DNA of 64,000 bases from Paenibacillus gallinarum (GCF_014836635.1 NZ_JACSQL010000013.1:62001-126000), one strand, 5' to 3'. Numbered from the stretch's first letter, positions 26,493 to 35,106 are shown. Numbers and translations are program-made. The notes: generated by a model not told the origin, from the sequence alone.

Positions 26493-27951
26493 CCAACTTA
26501 ATAAAAGAGTATCAAATGCCATCAAGTGGTCATCAATTACGCAGTTAATTGAAAAATTAATTATCCCTATCACTAATATGATATTAGCTAGAATATTGGC
26601 ACCAGAAGCATTTGGCGTTATAGCTACAATAACAATGATTATTAGTTTTACAGACATGTTCACTGATGCAGGATTTCAAAAATATTTAGTGCAACATGAA
26701 TTTAAAAGTAAACATCATAAATTTCAAAATGCTAATGTGGCTTTTTGGACAAATTTTTTAATATCGTTATTTTTGTGGGCAATAATATCCATATTTAATG
26801 AAAAAATTGCTATTATGGTTGGAAATCCTGGTATGGGAATAGTTATTATTATAGCTTGCATACAATTACCACTAACCTCCTTTTCAAGTATACAAATGGC
26901 ATTATTTAGAAGGGACTTTGACTTTAAGACCCTTTTTACTGTTCGAATTATCTCAATATTGCTACCGTTTCTTGTTACAATTCCACTAGCTTTTTTAGGC
27001 TTGAGTTATTGGTCACTAATTATAGGTTCAATCTGTGCTCAATTTTCTAATGCTTTAGTCCTTACAATAAAATCTAATTGGAAGCCTAAGTTCTTTTATG
27101 ACATAAAGATACTAAAGGAAATGCTCTCTTTTAGCGTTTGGTCCCTAATAGAAGCGATTGCAATATGGCTTACAGCATGGATTGATGCATTAATAATTGG
27201 TTTTTATTTAAATGAGTACTATTTAGGTATTTATAAAACATCTACTACAATGGTTAATTCATTACTCGCAATTATAACAGCAGCTATAATACCAGTACTA
27301 TTCTCGACATTATCGCGCTTACAGAATAATGATAGTGAGTTTAGAAAAGTTTTTTTTAAGTTCCAAAAGACTATTTCCGTATTTGTGTTCCCCATGGGTG
27401 TTGGTGTTTTTCTATACAGTGATTTCTTCACGCAAATTTTATTAGGCAACCAATGGAGTGAAGCGAGCAAAGTAATAGGCATCTGGGCTCTTACGAGTGC
27501 ATTTATGATAGTATTTGGTCATCCTAGTAGCGAGGTATATCGGGCAAAAGGGAGACCTAAGCTATCTTTTATGGCTCAAATACTACATCTGATTGTTTTA
27601 ATTCCGACTTGTATAATTTCCGCTCAAATGGGGTTTTGGATTCTAGTATATGCTAGATCCTTAATAAGGCTTCAATTTATTATAGTTCATATATTGATAA
27701 TGAAAATTGCAATTAAAATACCGATTAGTAAAATGTTAAACAATGTTTTACCACCAATTATTGCTGTATTAGCTATGGGAATGTTAGGCGCTCTTCTAAA
27801 AGGACTTAACAATAATATATGGTGGACTTTACTCTCTATGAGTATTTGTGCATCATTTTATATCTTTGTGTTGTTATTGTTCCCACAGTTTCGTAAAGAG
27901 TTGTCTGGATTGAAATCACAAGTAAGAGTCAAACTTGGAAGAAGTGCTTGA
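26482..27951 (+). CDS. Wzx-type polysaccharide flippase
   Basis: 489 aa with about 12-14 membrane helices, GTG start with AGAGGGG upstream, overlapping the CapA-like gene. The N-terminus AIKWSSITQLIEKLIIPITNMILARILAPEAFGVIA is typical of the PST/MOP exporter family (RfbX, TuaB type). It should flip the finished undecaprenyl-linked repeat unit to the outside for the Wzy polymerase. It is the last of the AT-rich polymer-specific genes. Confidence 0.92.
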   Translation: MEDNQLNKRVSNAIKWSSITQLIEKLIIPITNMILARILAPEAFGVIATITMIISFTDMFTDAGFQKYLVQHEFKSKHHKFQNANVAFWTNFLISLFLWAIISIFNEKIAIMVGNPGMGIVIIIACIQLPLTSFSSIQMALFRRDFDFKTLFTVRIISILLPFLVTIPLAFLGLSYWSLIIGSICAQFSNALVLTIKSNWKPKFFYDIKILKEMLSFSVWSLIEAIAIWLTAWIDALIIGFYLNEYYLGIYKTSTTMVNSLLAIITAAIIPVLFSTLSRLQNNDSEFRKVFFKFQKTISVFVFPMGVGVFLYSDFFTQILLGNQWSEASKVIGIWALTSAFMIVFGHPSSEVYRAKGRPKLSFMAQILHLIVLIPTCIISAQMGFWILVYARSLIRLQFIIVHILIMKIAIKIPISKMLNNVLPPIIAVLAMGMLGALLKGLNNNIWWTLLSMSICASFYIFVLLLFPQFRKELSGLKSQVRVKLGRSA

Positions 27952-28006
27952 ATGATGAAATCAAGGTGTGAATCGATAAACTAATAAATATATATGAGGA
28001 GTAATT

Positions 28007-29383
28007 ATGTATAAAATAGCCGTTGCAGGTACTGGATACGTTGGTTTAGTCGCAGGTGTTTGTTTTGCTGAAGTCGGTCATAAAGTAACTTGTGTGGATA
28101 TTGATGAAATGAAAGTTGAGAAGATGAAAAAAGGTGTTTCTCCAATCTACGAATCAGAGTTAGAAGAGCTGATGCAGAAGAATTACAAAGCAGGAAAAAT
28201 TGATTATACAACAGATTTTAAAACGGCTTATAGGGATGCAGATGCCATATTTATCGGTGTTGGTACTCCAGAACAACCTGATGGTTCTGCAAATCTCAGT
28301 TATATTGCAACAGTTGCAAGGCAAATTGCAGAGTCAATCACTAAGGACTGTTTAGTCGTTGTAAAATCAACAGTTCCGGTAGGGACAAATGATAAAGTCG
28401 AACAGTTCATTCACGATTTTCTAGTTAATGATGTAAGAGTTGAAGTAGCTTCTAACCCAGAGTTTCTGGCTCAAGGGTCAGCCGTACATGATACACTGAA
28501 CGCAGAAAGAATCATTATCGGTACTGAAAGTGAATGGGCCAAAAATTTGTTAACGAAAATTTATGAACCGTTTCAATTACCAATAGTGTCAGTAAATAGA
28601 AGATCTGCAGAAATGATTAAGTATGCATCAAATGATTTTCTTGCCCTTAAAATTTCCTATATGAATGATATTGCAAACCTTTGCGAATTAGTTGGTGCAG
28701 ATATTCAGGATGTTGCAAAGGGGATGGGATATGATAAACGTATCGGAGGAAAATTCCTGAATGCCGGAATTGGTTATGGAGGATCTTGTTTTCCTAAAGA
28801 TACAAAGGCACTAGAATACTTGGCAAGGCAAAATGGTTATGAACTAAAAACAGTGAAAGCTGCTATAGATGTAAACAAAGACCAAAAAACGATGTTATAT
28901 AAAAAAGCTAGTAAAAGACTAATTACCTTTAATGGTCTGAAGGTTGCTGTGCTAGGGTTGACTTTCAAACCCAATACGGACGATTTAAGAGAAGCCGCTT
29001 CTCTTGAGAATGTACCTTTGTTGTTGGAGCAAGGTGCTGATATTTATGCATATGATCCTGTTGGAGCTGAAAACTTTGCTAGATTATACCCTCAGGGTAA
29101 GAATGGAAATGGTCATATTACGTATGTATCTAATATAGAAACGGCACTAGAAGACGCAAATGTTTGTTTTATCTTTACAGAATGGGGACAAGTAAAAGCA
29201 ATAACGCCTGAAATTTATAAAAATTTAATGAGAACTCCTTTAGTTTATGATGGAAGAAATATTTATCATGTTGAAGAGATGCAGGATCAAGATGTTGAAT
29301 ATTACTCCATTGGAAGAAAACCTACAAATAGAGACCAAGATAAGGAGCTGAAAAATCTTGAATTACAAATCGCTAGATCCTAG
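28007..29383 (+). CDS. ugd: UDP-glucose 6-dehydrogenase
   Basis: 458 aa. The N-terminal NAD domain starts KIAVAGTGYVGLVAGVCFAEVGH; further motifs are GVGTPEQPDG, VVKSTVPVGTN, NPEFLAQGSAV and the catalytic-Cys loop GYGGSCFPKDTKAL, followed by LTFKPNTDDLREA. It oxidises UDP-glucose to UDP-glucuronate using two NAD+. With GalU (16358) and the epimerase (29358) it supplies uronic acids. The 3' end overlaps the epimerase gene by 26 bases. Confidence 0.96.
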   Translation: MYKIAVAGTGYVGLVAGVCFAEVGHKVTCVDIDEMKVEKMKKGVSPIYESELEELMQKNYKAGKIDYTTDFKTAYRDADAIFIGVGTPEQPDGSANLSYIATVARQIAESITKDCLVVVKSTVPVGTNDKVEQFIHDFLVNDVRVEVASNPEFLAQGSAVHDTLNAERIIIGTESEWAKNLLTKIYEPFQLPIVSVNRRSAEMIKYASNDFLALKISYMNDIANLCELVGADIQDVAKGMGYDKRIGGKFLNAGIGYGGSCFPKDTKALEYLARQNGYELKTVKAAIDVNKDQKTMLYKKASKRLITFNGLKVAVLGLTFKPNTDDLREAASLENVPLLLEQGADIYAYDPVGAENFARLYPQGKNGNGHITYVSNIETALEDANVCFIFTEWGQVKAITPEIYKNLMRTPLVYDGRNIYHVEEMQDQDVEYYSIGRKPTNRDQDKELKNLELQIARS

Positions 29384-30404
29384 TAAAATATACCTTATCA
29401 CAGGAGCAGCTGGTTTCATTGGTCATTTTTTATCCAAAAAATTATTGGATCAGGGATGTCGTGTAATTGGTATAGATAATCTCAATGATTACTACGATGT
29501 TAATCTAAAACTTGCTCGTCTCGATAAGTTACAAGCTTATGATAACTTCACTTTTATTAAGGGAGACATCTCTGATAAGGAGACAGTTTTTGGGTCCTTT
29601 GAAGAGTATCGGCCAAATGTGGTTATAAATTTGGCTGCGCAAGCGGGGGTTCGTTATTCTATTGAGAATCCTGACGTATATATACAGAGCAATATTATTG
29701 GTTTTTATAATATTCTTGAAGCTTGCAGACATCATCCAGTAGAACACCTTATATACGCATCTTCAAGTTCTGTCTATGGAGCTAATAAAAAGGTTCCTTT
29801 TGAAGAAACAGACTTCGTAGATCATCCCGTATCACTTTACGCATCTACTAAGAAATCAAACGAATTGATGGCCTATACTTATAGTCATTTGTATAAAATT
29901 CCGGCAACCGGATTAAGATTCTTTACTGTTTATGGACCTATGGGGCGACCAGATATGGCTTACTTCGGTTTTACTGATAAATATTTTTCTAATGAACCTA
30001 TTAAGATATTTAACAATGGCGATTTTGATAATGACCTTTATCGAGACTTTACATATATAGATGACATTATTACTGGAATTGAAGGTCTTATTAGTAAACC
30101 GTCTGTCGAGATGGTACCACACAAAATTTACAATATCGGAAATAATAATCCTGAGAAGTTAATGATGTTTATAGAAACCTTAGAAAAAGCATTAAGCAAC
30201 GCTACTGGAAGAAATGTAGAATTTATTAAAGAGTTTGAACCGATCAAACCTGGTGACGTCCCGGCCACTTATGCTTCAACCGATTTACTACAAGAAACGG
30301 TTGGGTTTAAACCTACAACCTCAATAGAAGAAGGGTTACAACGATTTGCAGATTGGTATGTTGAATACTATGAAGTAAACAAGAAAATTTCTGCATTAGT
30401 CTGA
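29358..30404 (+). CDS. UDP-glucuronate 4-epimerase-like SDR
   Basis: 348 aa, TTG start (AAGGAG 12 bases upstream), overlapping ugd. NAD-binding GAAGFIGHFLSKKLLDQG, then IDNLNDYYDVNLK (typical of GAE/LpsL enzymes), LAAQAGVRYSIENPD, SSSSVYGAN and the catalytic YASTKKSNE. The C-terminus has PGDVPATYAST and GFKPTTSIEEGLQRFADWY. It should convert UDP-GlcA to UDP-GalA. The close coupling with ugd strengthens this over other epimerase specificities. Confidence 0.92.
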   Translation: MNYKSLDPSKIYLITGAAGFIGHFLSKKLLDQGCRVIGIDNLNDYYDVNLKLARLDKLQAYDNFTFIKGDISDKETVFGSFEEYRPNVVINLAAQAGVRYSIENPDVYIQSNIIGFYNILEACRHHPVEHLIYASSSSVYGANKKVPFEETDFVDHPVSLYASTKKSNELMAYTYSHLYKIPATGLRFFTVYGPMGRPDMAYFGFTDKYFSNEPIKIFNNGDFDNDLYRDFTYIDDIITGIEGLISKPSVEMVPHKIYNIGNNNPEKLMMFIETLEKALSNATGRNVEFIKEFEPIKPGDVPATYASTDLLQETVGFKPTTSIEEGLQRFADWYVEYYEVNKKISALV

Positions 30405-30517
30405 CTCATTCTTGTCTTAAATTATTTAAGATTAATATTTTTAGTAGAGCAACTCTCTTTAACTACCAGTAATTATAGATCTTACTACTATTAAATCCAA
30501 AACATAAGGAGATAATA

Positions 30518-31246
30518 ATGACTGAGGTTAGAATAAGAAGAAAGAGAAAGAAAAAGAAAAAGAGTCGTAAAGGATTATGGATTACTCTAATCACATTGGT
30601 AATTCTGGTTGGAGGTGGTTGGGGTGGATATCACTTCTTTACTCATAAAGATGTGCAAGCTGAGGATATCGGGGTAGATGAAGATTTCTTTGACTTTACC
30701 GAATTTGGAATTGGATCTAGTGACTTACCAGTTTCCAGTAATGGAGAAGAAGAGGATGAAAATTCACCTGAAGATGAGACCAATACATCTGCTGAAAATA
30801 CTAGTGGAGAAACCGCCACTAATCCTAAACCTATAAAAGATAAGGGGAAAGATAATCGTCCGGAGTCAGGATCTGACGTTGCAATACAGAATCAGAATGG
30901 TGAATCAAAGGATATAGAGAAGGAGATCGAAAGCAAGTACTCGACTACTTTTCAAAGTTTGGAGTCAGCTGCTCTATCTAAATTAGACACACTAGCAGAA
31001 AATGCATTAAAGGATTATAAATCTGGAAGATCTTTATCTAATCTTTCTTCCACTTATATGAGTGCTGCTAATAAACTCCAAAAAAAAATTGATGAAGTAT
31101 TTAACGTTCAGTTAAAACAAATGAAAGCCGAACTCAAGGCAAATGGACTAGATAATGATTTAGCTCTACAAGCAGAGGCTGAGTATAAAGAGGCAATAGC
31201 CGCTAAAAAATCGGAGATGTTAAGAAAAGTAGCTAAAGTAAAATAA
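30518..31246 (+). CDS. membrane-anchored protein with shared helical C-terminal domain
   Basis: 242 aa, RBS AAGGAG before ATG. A very basic N-terminus (RRKRKKKKKSRKG) and a single membrane helix (about 21-42, GLWITLITLVILVGGGWGGYHFF) are followed by an acidic, disordered Glu/Asn/Ser-rich linker (about 50-135) and a helical domain (about 140-242). This domain resembles the C-terminus of the stalk protein at 15337 (TTFQSL against TKLQSL, and an identical ELKANG about 20 residues before the end of the shared core). It is the last gene of the locus, so both proteins may bind the same partner or polymer outside the membrane. No known family recognised. Confidence 0.75.
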   Translation: MTEVRIRRKRKKKKKSRKGLWITLITLVILVGGGWGGYHFFTHKDVQAEDIGVDEDFFDFTEFGIGSSDLPVSSNGEEEDENSPEDETNTSAENTSGETATNPKPIKDKGKDNRPESGSDVAIQNQNGESKDIEKEIESKYSTTFQSLESAALSKLDTLAENALKDYKSGRSLSNLSSTYMSAANKLQKKIDEVFNVQLKQMKAELKANGLDNDLALQAEAEYKEAIAAKKSEMLRKVAKVK

Positions 31247-31552
31247 TAGGTTGACAATAAAAAGAAATATGGCGAATTATGTTCAGAATAGAAATTGTCT
31301 TCTTCCAAGAATGACCACGATATTTGATAATGTATGATATAACAAACTGAGAAGGCGAATAGAAAATCTTTATCTTTACAAATTGATCCTATAGATCACC
31401 ATTCTCATAGAATTCTACAATTCGTTTCTTGAATTATTTGGGTTTGTTTATATATTCTACTAGCCCTAAATTTATTTTTTTACTATTAAGTGTAGCGATC
31501 CACAAAACCAAATCGGATCCTAAAGAGCTAACCCCATAACGTGAGATAAATT

Positions 31553-31619
31553 AAAACACCTTCAAAAGAGTACATTCATGTCATAGGATATGGAGTGAAC
31601 CTTGAAGGTGTTTTTTTTA
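31553..31619 (+). terminator. terminator-like hairpin at the left edge of the IS3 remnant
   Basis: AAAACACCTTCAA pairs with TTGAAGGTGTTTT across a loop of about 36 bases, followed by a T run. It could end the polysaccharide operon. It may have come in with the insertion sequence, whose orfA remnant starts just after it. Confidence 0.55.
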
Positions 31620-32440
31620 ACTAGAGTAGGTTACCCTATCGAAGTAAAGGTGAAAGTTATTGAATTGATTAGTATGAAGTTATGGAACAACTGGGCATAC
31701 GATTAAAATGGTATAGTAGTGGGGAATTATTCGATTAGAACAACCTCAAAGGAGAGAATAAGTCTTTAAAACCAATTATTAGATTTTAAAAAAAGTACAA
31801 GGATATGAGTCGAGTGTGGATCAAGTCTACTGAGAGGGCATCAATATAACACATGTATGTGTATGGATAAGAATTTCAAGAGTTACAAATGATCGTTGGA
31901 AATCCGCATGCAGGAATGAAAAAATAATGATTTAGTTGAATAGATTTATATTTGTACTTAGCATGAATTTTGTTATGGTTATCGGAAGATTACGAATGAG
32001 CATAGATTTAATCATCACAACCGAGTGCAATAATATTATGCAGTGTGAAAGGCTACAGTATTATGTCAAAGTCAAGAAGCAAAAACTTCATTTGTGTTAG
32101 AAACGCTAAATCAGTTCTGCTCCATTGTTAACAAGGAAGCGACTATATGTCTCATTCATAATAGGCAAAGGCATTATCCTGTGCAAAAGAAACGCCCTTC
32201 GCTCCCCTCGAATCGTTCCATTCCACTAAGGTCTGAAAAGTTCTATCTCGAAGGTTTAACCCGTAAAATGACGGCAATCGTTAAGCAGAAAATTCGAGAT
32301 TATGTGTTATTTACTAAAATCAATCGCACTCAGACGAAACTAAATAACCAGTCGTCGATATATTATGAACGACTGGTTACATAATCATAAAATGTGAATT
32401 GATCCCTGTCCCAAAACAGGATCCAGTCCGATTTTCTATG
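31580..32440 (+). mobile_element. decayed IS3-family insertion sequence
   Basis: Fragments of both transposase reading frames survive in order. From about 31620: TRVGYPIEVKVKVIEL, then in another frame MEQLGIRLKWYSSGELFD, then KKYKDMSRVW (orfA, helix-turn-helix subunit). From about 31970: FCYGYRKITNEHRFNHHNRV, then in another frame NIMQCERLQYYVKVKKQKL (orfB start). Near 32330-32384: QTKLNNQSSIYYERLV, which matches the orfB C-terminus (KLNNLSPIEYR). Multiple frameshifts and stops separate these, and the catalytic core is largely lost. Candidate degenerate ends (GTCATAGGATATGGAGTGAA near 31580 and its weak inverse near 32420) are only suggestive. A 97-codon open frame at 32094-32384 is part of this remnant and not a gene. 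Confidence 0.75.
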
Positions 32441-32470
32441 TCTTATCCTTAGGATGTGCTTCGTACTAGA

Positions 32471-33832
32471 TTAAGCGGGTCTGTCAACAGTCTTAATTTT
32501 CTCTTTCTGATAGTTCCTGACGAAAAAAGTCAACAAAAGACCCAATAAAACAAAAGTAACAACATAGCGAAATCCTGCATAAACAAATTGTCGTGGGTCG
32601 CCGTACATTAATCTAAATGATAAAAATATCATAATACTAGAAAAAAAGGCAGAAGCAATCATACTCTTGGTATAAGAAAATATAGATTCAACAAATCGTA
32701 AGATAAATCCGTATAGAATGGCTATAATCATTGCACCTGCTATACCATAACTCATATAACCGAAAGTTACCATGTCAACAGGTATCTGTCCCACCGTATT
32801 ATAGATCGTTGTATTGAATTGTGATACGGATTGCCTTTCCATAAATTCAAAACTAATGATTCTACTAGGTATATAATTTAATGGAGCCACTGCAATATCA
32901 ATTATACCACCTCTAAAATCATACTGTGAGGGGAACAACATAATTGTATTTCCTATATTAGTAAACGGAAAAGAAAACTCCTGTATAACTTCTCCCGCAA
33001 CTTCTATTGAATTTTTCTGTACTCTAAAATCATTTTCTTTATTAACATTCAGTAAATTATCTCCAAAAAGGATTATTGTTAAAAATAAAATAAGCGTTGT
33101 TACAATTGTTTTGGTTTTGATTCTGTTGTGAAAAATAATACCAATTAATGGGAAGGTAATTATAAAACTGAAAACGTTGAGTCTCCCACTACTGTGGAAA
33201 ACGCTTAAACCAGCTCCAATCAATGCTGTTGCAAAAAAGAAGAAATATTTAAACCTATCAAATTCTTTACTTGTTCTAAAAAAGGCGTAAAAGATAAAGG
33301 ATGCAACTGTTAATAATGGGTGAAGCCTAGCAAGAAATGCCCATTTTGTTTCAACAGCGTTTCCTTTATCTCTAAGTATAGGACCTAATCTTATAAATTC
33401 ATCGAATCCGCCTAACGATTTAATGTATAAAATGAGAGAAATTCCTCCCACTAAGTATAAAATCATGGCAACTCTGAAAAATTGCTTATCACTGACTGTA
33501 CCATATACTTTTTCTGAAAACTCTTTGGCACGCCTTATAATTCTTAAGCGTGAAGCAAAATAATAGGAGATAACAACAATGATATAGAACAAAAGTGCTA
33601 TTAATTCACCTAAAAAGAAACTGGTCAAGTGGATATCCGTATGTTTTATTGTTGACCATGTGGTATACTCCTCAAAAAAATAAAGATACATTGGTGCAAT
33701 ACCATAAATTATTATAAAAAGAATGTTAAATAATGTTAAAAAGTCAATCCTCCTCTCCTTTTTTCTTGTTAGTTCAAATAATGGTACACCTAAGATAATT
33801 AAAAGTGAAACTGAAATAGTGTATATGCCCAA
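32471..33832 (-). CDS. orphan Wzy-like oligosaccharide repeat-unit polymerase
   Basis: 453 aa from the TTG at 33832. AGGAGG abuts an ATG two codons earlier (33838) with no spacer, but stands 6 bases from the TTG, so TTG is the better start. About 11 membrane helices are visible, with a large loop after the middle helices (FRVQKNSIEVAGEVIQEFSFPFTNI, then YIPSRIISFEFMERQSVSQF) and a MVTFGYMSYGIAGAMIIAILYG segment. This is the layout of O-antigen/O-polysaccharide polymerases. It is on the opposite strand from the main locus and separated from it by IS debris. It may be a leftover of an exchanged polymer locus or may act on a second polymer. Confidence 0.75.
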   Translation of the reverse strand: MGIYTISVSLLIILGVPLFELTRKKERRIDFLTLFNILFIIIYGIAPMYLYFFEEYTTWSTIKHTDIHLTSFFLGELIALLFYIIVVISYYFASRLRIIRRAKEFSEKVYGTVSDKQFFRVAMILYLVGGISLILYIKSLGGFDEFIRLGPILRDKGNAVETKWAFLARLHPLLTVASFIFYAFFRTSKEFDRFKYFFFFATALIGAGLSVFHSSGRLNVFSFIITFPLIGIIFHNRIKTKTIVTTLILFLTIILFGDNLLNVNKENDFRVQKNSIEVAGEVIQEFSFPFTNIGNTIMLFPSQYDFRGGIIDIAVAPLNYIPSRIISFEFMERQSVSQFNTTIYNTVGQIPVDMVTFGYMSYGIAGAMIIAILYGFILRFVESIFSYTKSMIASAFFSSIMIFLSFRLMYGDPRQFVYAGFRYVVTFVLLGLLLTFFVRNYQKEKIKTVDRPA

Positions 33833-33865
33833 GTCCATCCTCCTAAAATTACAAACTTAACCATA

Positions 33866-33893
33866 ATTTTACACCATAAATAAAATTCATCAA
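33866..33893 (-). promoter_or_regulatory. probable promoter of the orphan wzy gene
   Basis: On the minus strand TTGATG (33893-33888) and TAAAAT (33871-33866) are 16 bases apart, with a TG directly before the -10 box. The start codon follows about 34 bases downstream. Confidence 0.45.
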
Positions 33894-34170
33894 GAAAATT
33901 TTGGTAATTATATTTCAGGAAGAGTTTACTGGTGTAATCTGATATTGGCTTTATTCGTGATGTCCTTGCTTATGCTGCTGATCGATAACTATCCATGCTT
34001 TGATTTTTCTTGTTTTCTCGATAAATGTGTGGAGTGATGGCGGTTCAATTTGCAAGTAATCGCTCGGAAAGACTGACCCAGCTGATTATGATGCTTCTAG
34101 TATACTGTGTTCAATTATGCTAAGATGTGTGTAACTCATGGATTGATTCTTCTTTGTGAATGTTGTTGTA
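33894..34170. other. intergenic stretch without recognisable gene
   Basis: About 280 bases between the orphan wzy promoter and the LCP pseudogene. A short membrane-like open stretch near 33940-33985 (ALFVMSLLMLLIDN) has no start or context. It may be further debris. Confidence 0.35.
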
Positions 34171-34560
34171 ATGACTCTATTCCACACGAATCCGTCTATG
34201 GGTTATTTTTATTTTGAACGGGTTCAACCAGTCGATTCCGGTCTTATAACTGAGAAAATCACTGAACAGAAGCCCTTAGGTGTTGATGAGAGAGAAAATG
34301 ATGAGGTCGCTCCGATACCATCGTTGTTCTTATAGTAAATTCGGCTAATCAAACCATCCTAATGTTTAATATCCCCAAAGATACGGGTATGGAGATTGTC
34401 GGGCGGAACAGAAGATAAAATCAATCACGCTTATGCCTTTGGCGGTGTGGTTATGTCTATTCAAACGGTAGAGCATCATTTAGGTTCTCCGATAGGTTAT
34501 TATGTGAAAGAAAGTATGGAAGGATTCTCTTTTATTATTGATTTTTTAGGCGAAGTTGGC
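34171..34560 (+). pseudogene. frameshifted LytR-CpsA-Psr (LCP) ligase fragment
   Basis: Three frames together give one LCP protein. Frame 1 (34171-34335) reads PVDSGLITEKITEQKPLGVD then ERENDE. Frame 2 (about 34305-34400) reads GRSDTIVVLIVNSANQTILM then FNIPKDTGMEIVG. Frame 3 (34402 on) reads GTEDKINHAYAFGGVVMSIQ, then TVEHHLGSPIGYYVKESMEG. This is the LCP catalytic core start (LLLGVDERE...GRSDT...IPRDT...KINHAYAFGG...). A one-base loss near 34310, a second shift near 34400 and a missing SILLL stretch before GVDE inactivate it, and the rest of the catalytic domain is absent. LCP enzymes attach capsule or teichoic polymers to peptidoglycan, so a dead copy next to the locus is informative. Confidence 0.8.
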
Positions 34561-34707
34561 AGCATTATAAAGACCAACATTACATTTAATGAGATAAAGC
34601 AATTCGTTAAAGATTATGGATTATACATCGAAATTAAAGAATATCGAATGATTGTAATTGCTGATCTTGATCAGTGGATTAACGGAATATCTTTTGGGGA
34701 GGTTTAA
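34396..34707 (+). CDS. chimeric open frame: LCP fragment joined to an unrelated C-terminus
   Basis: 103 codons from a TTG at 34396 with no convincing ribosome site. Residues 1-52 are the LCP remnant just described; from about 34552 the sequence (NEIKQFVKDYGLYIEIKEYR, then MIVIADLDQWINGISFGEV) no longer matches LCP and looks like a compact alpha/beta tail. The stop overlaps the ribosome site of the next gene (GGGGAGG), so the C-terminal part could be the real end of an operon partner whose start was replaced by LCP debris. Expression is doubtful. Confidence 0.4.
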   Translation: MSGGTEDKINHAYAFGGVVMSIQTVEHHLGSPIGYYVKESMEGFSFIIDFLGEVGSIIKTNITFNEIKQFVKDYGLYIEIKEYRMIVIADLDQWINGISFGEV

Positions 34708-34710
34708 AGA

Positions 34711-35016
34711 ATGGATATAAAAACAGCTGCTCCATTAGATGAATTAAAAAGACAATTAGTTCAGTTAGAAGAAATTATCCTTCAAAACACTAAGCATATT
34801 GAAAAACAGCAGGAAATGTTAGATCTATATAAGGAATCACTTCAGTTATTTTGTGAAGAGGATGCGGGAAGAATCTATGTGCTTAATAATTTTGTCTATC
34901 CAATAGAAACTCAGCTCCAGGATTTACACTCGAGACAAGAAAATTTGTTAGATGAATTAAAATTCAAACAAGGAGTTAGGCTCATCCTAAAAGAAGAACT
35001 TGCGATCAGAGCATAA
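34711..35016 (+). CDS. small coiled-coil protein, 101 aa
   Basis: ATG with GGGGAGG 8-9 bases upstream, three bases after the previous frame and followed by a clear terminator, so it is probably expressed. The chain is almost wholly helical and charged (LDELKRQLVQLEEIILQNTK, HIEKQQEMLDLYKESLQLF, then LQDLHSRQENLLDELKF), suggesting a coiled coil. No signal peptide, membrane helix or known family is recognised. Confidence 0.6.
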   Translation: MDIKTAAPLDELKRQLVQLEEIILQNTKHIEKQQEMLDLYKESLQLFCEEDAGRIYVLNNFVYPIETQLQDLHSRQENLLDELKFKQGVRLILKEELAIRA

Positions 35017-35020
35017 GATA

Positions 35021-35047
35021 TAGTCGCCGTGAAGGCGGCTTTTTTCT
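35021..35047 (+). terminator. Rho-independent terminator
   Basis: GTCGCC-GTGAA-GGCGGC stem-loop followed by six T, just after the coiled-coil gene. Confidence 0.8.
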
Positions 35048-35106
35048 TTTGTTAATAAGAGGCTTAGAATCTAGCAGGAGAATGACGTCAGGAGAGGAGA
35101 TACATT

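Noticed and set aside
32094..32384. Open frame of 97 codons as an independent gene
   Set aside because: No ribosome site, and its C-terminal part matches the end of IS3 orfB; it is part of the decayed element.
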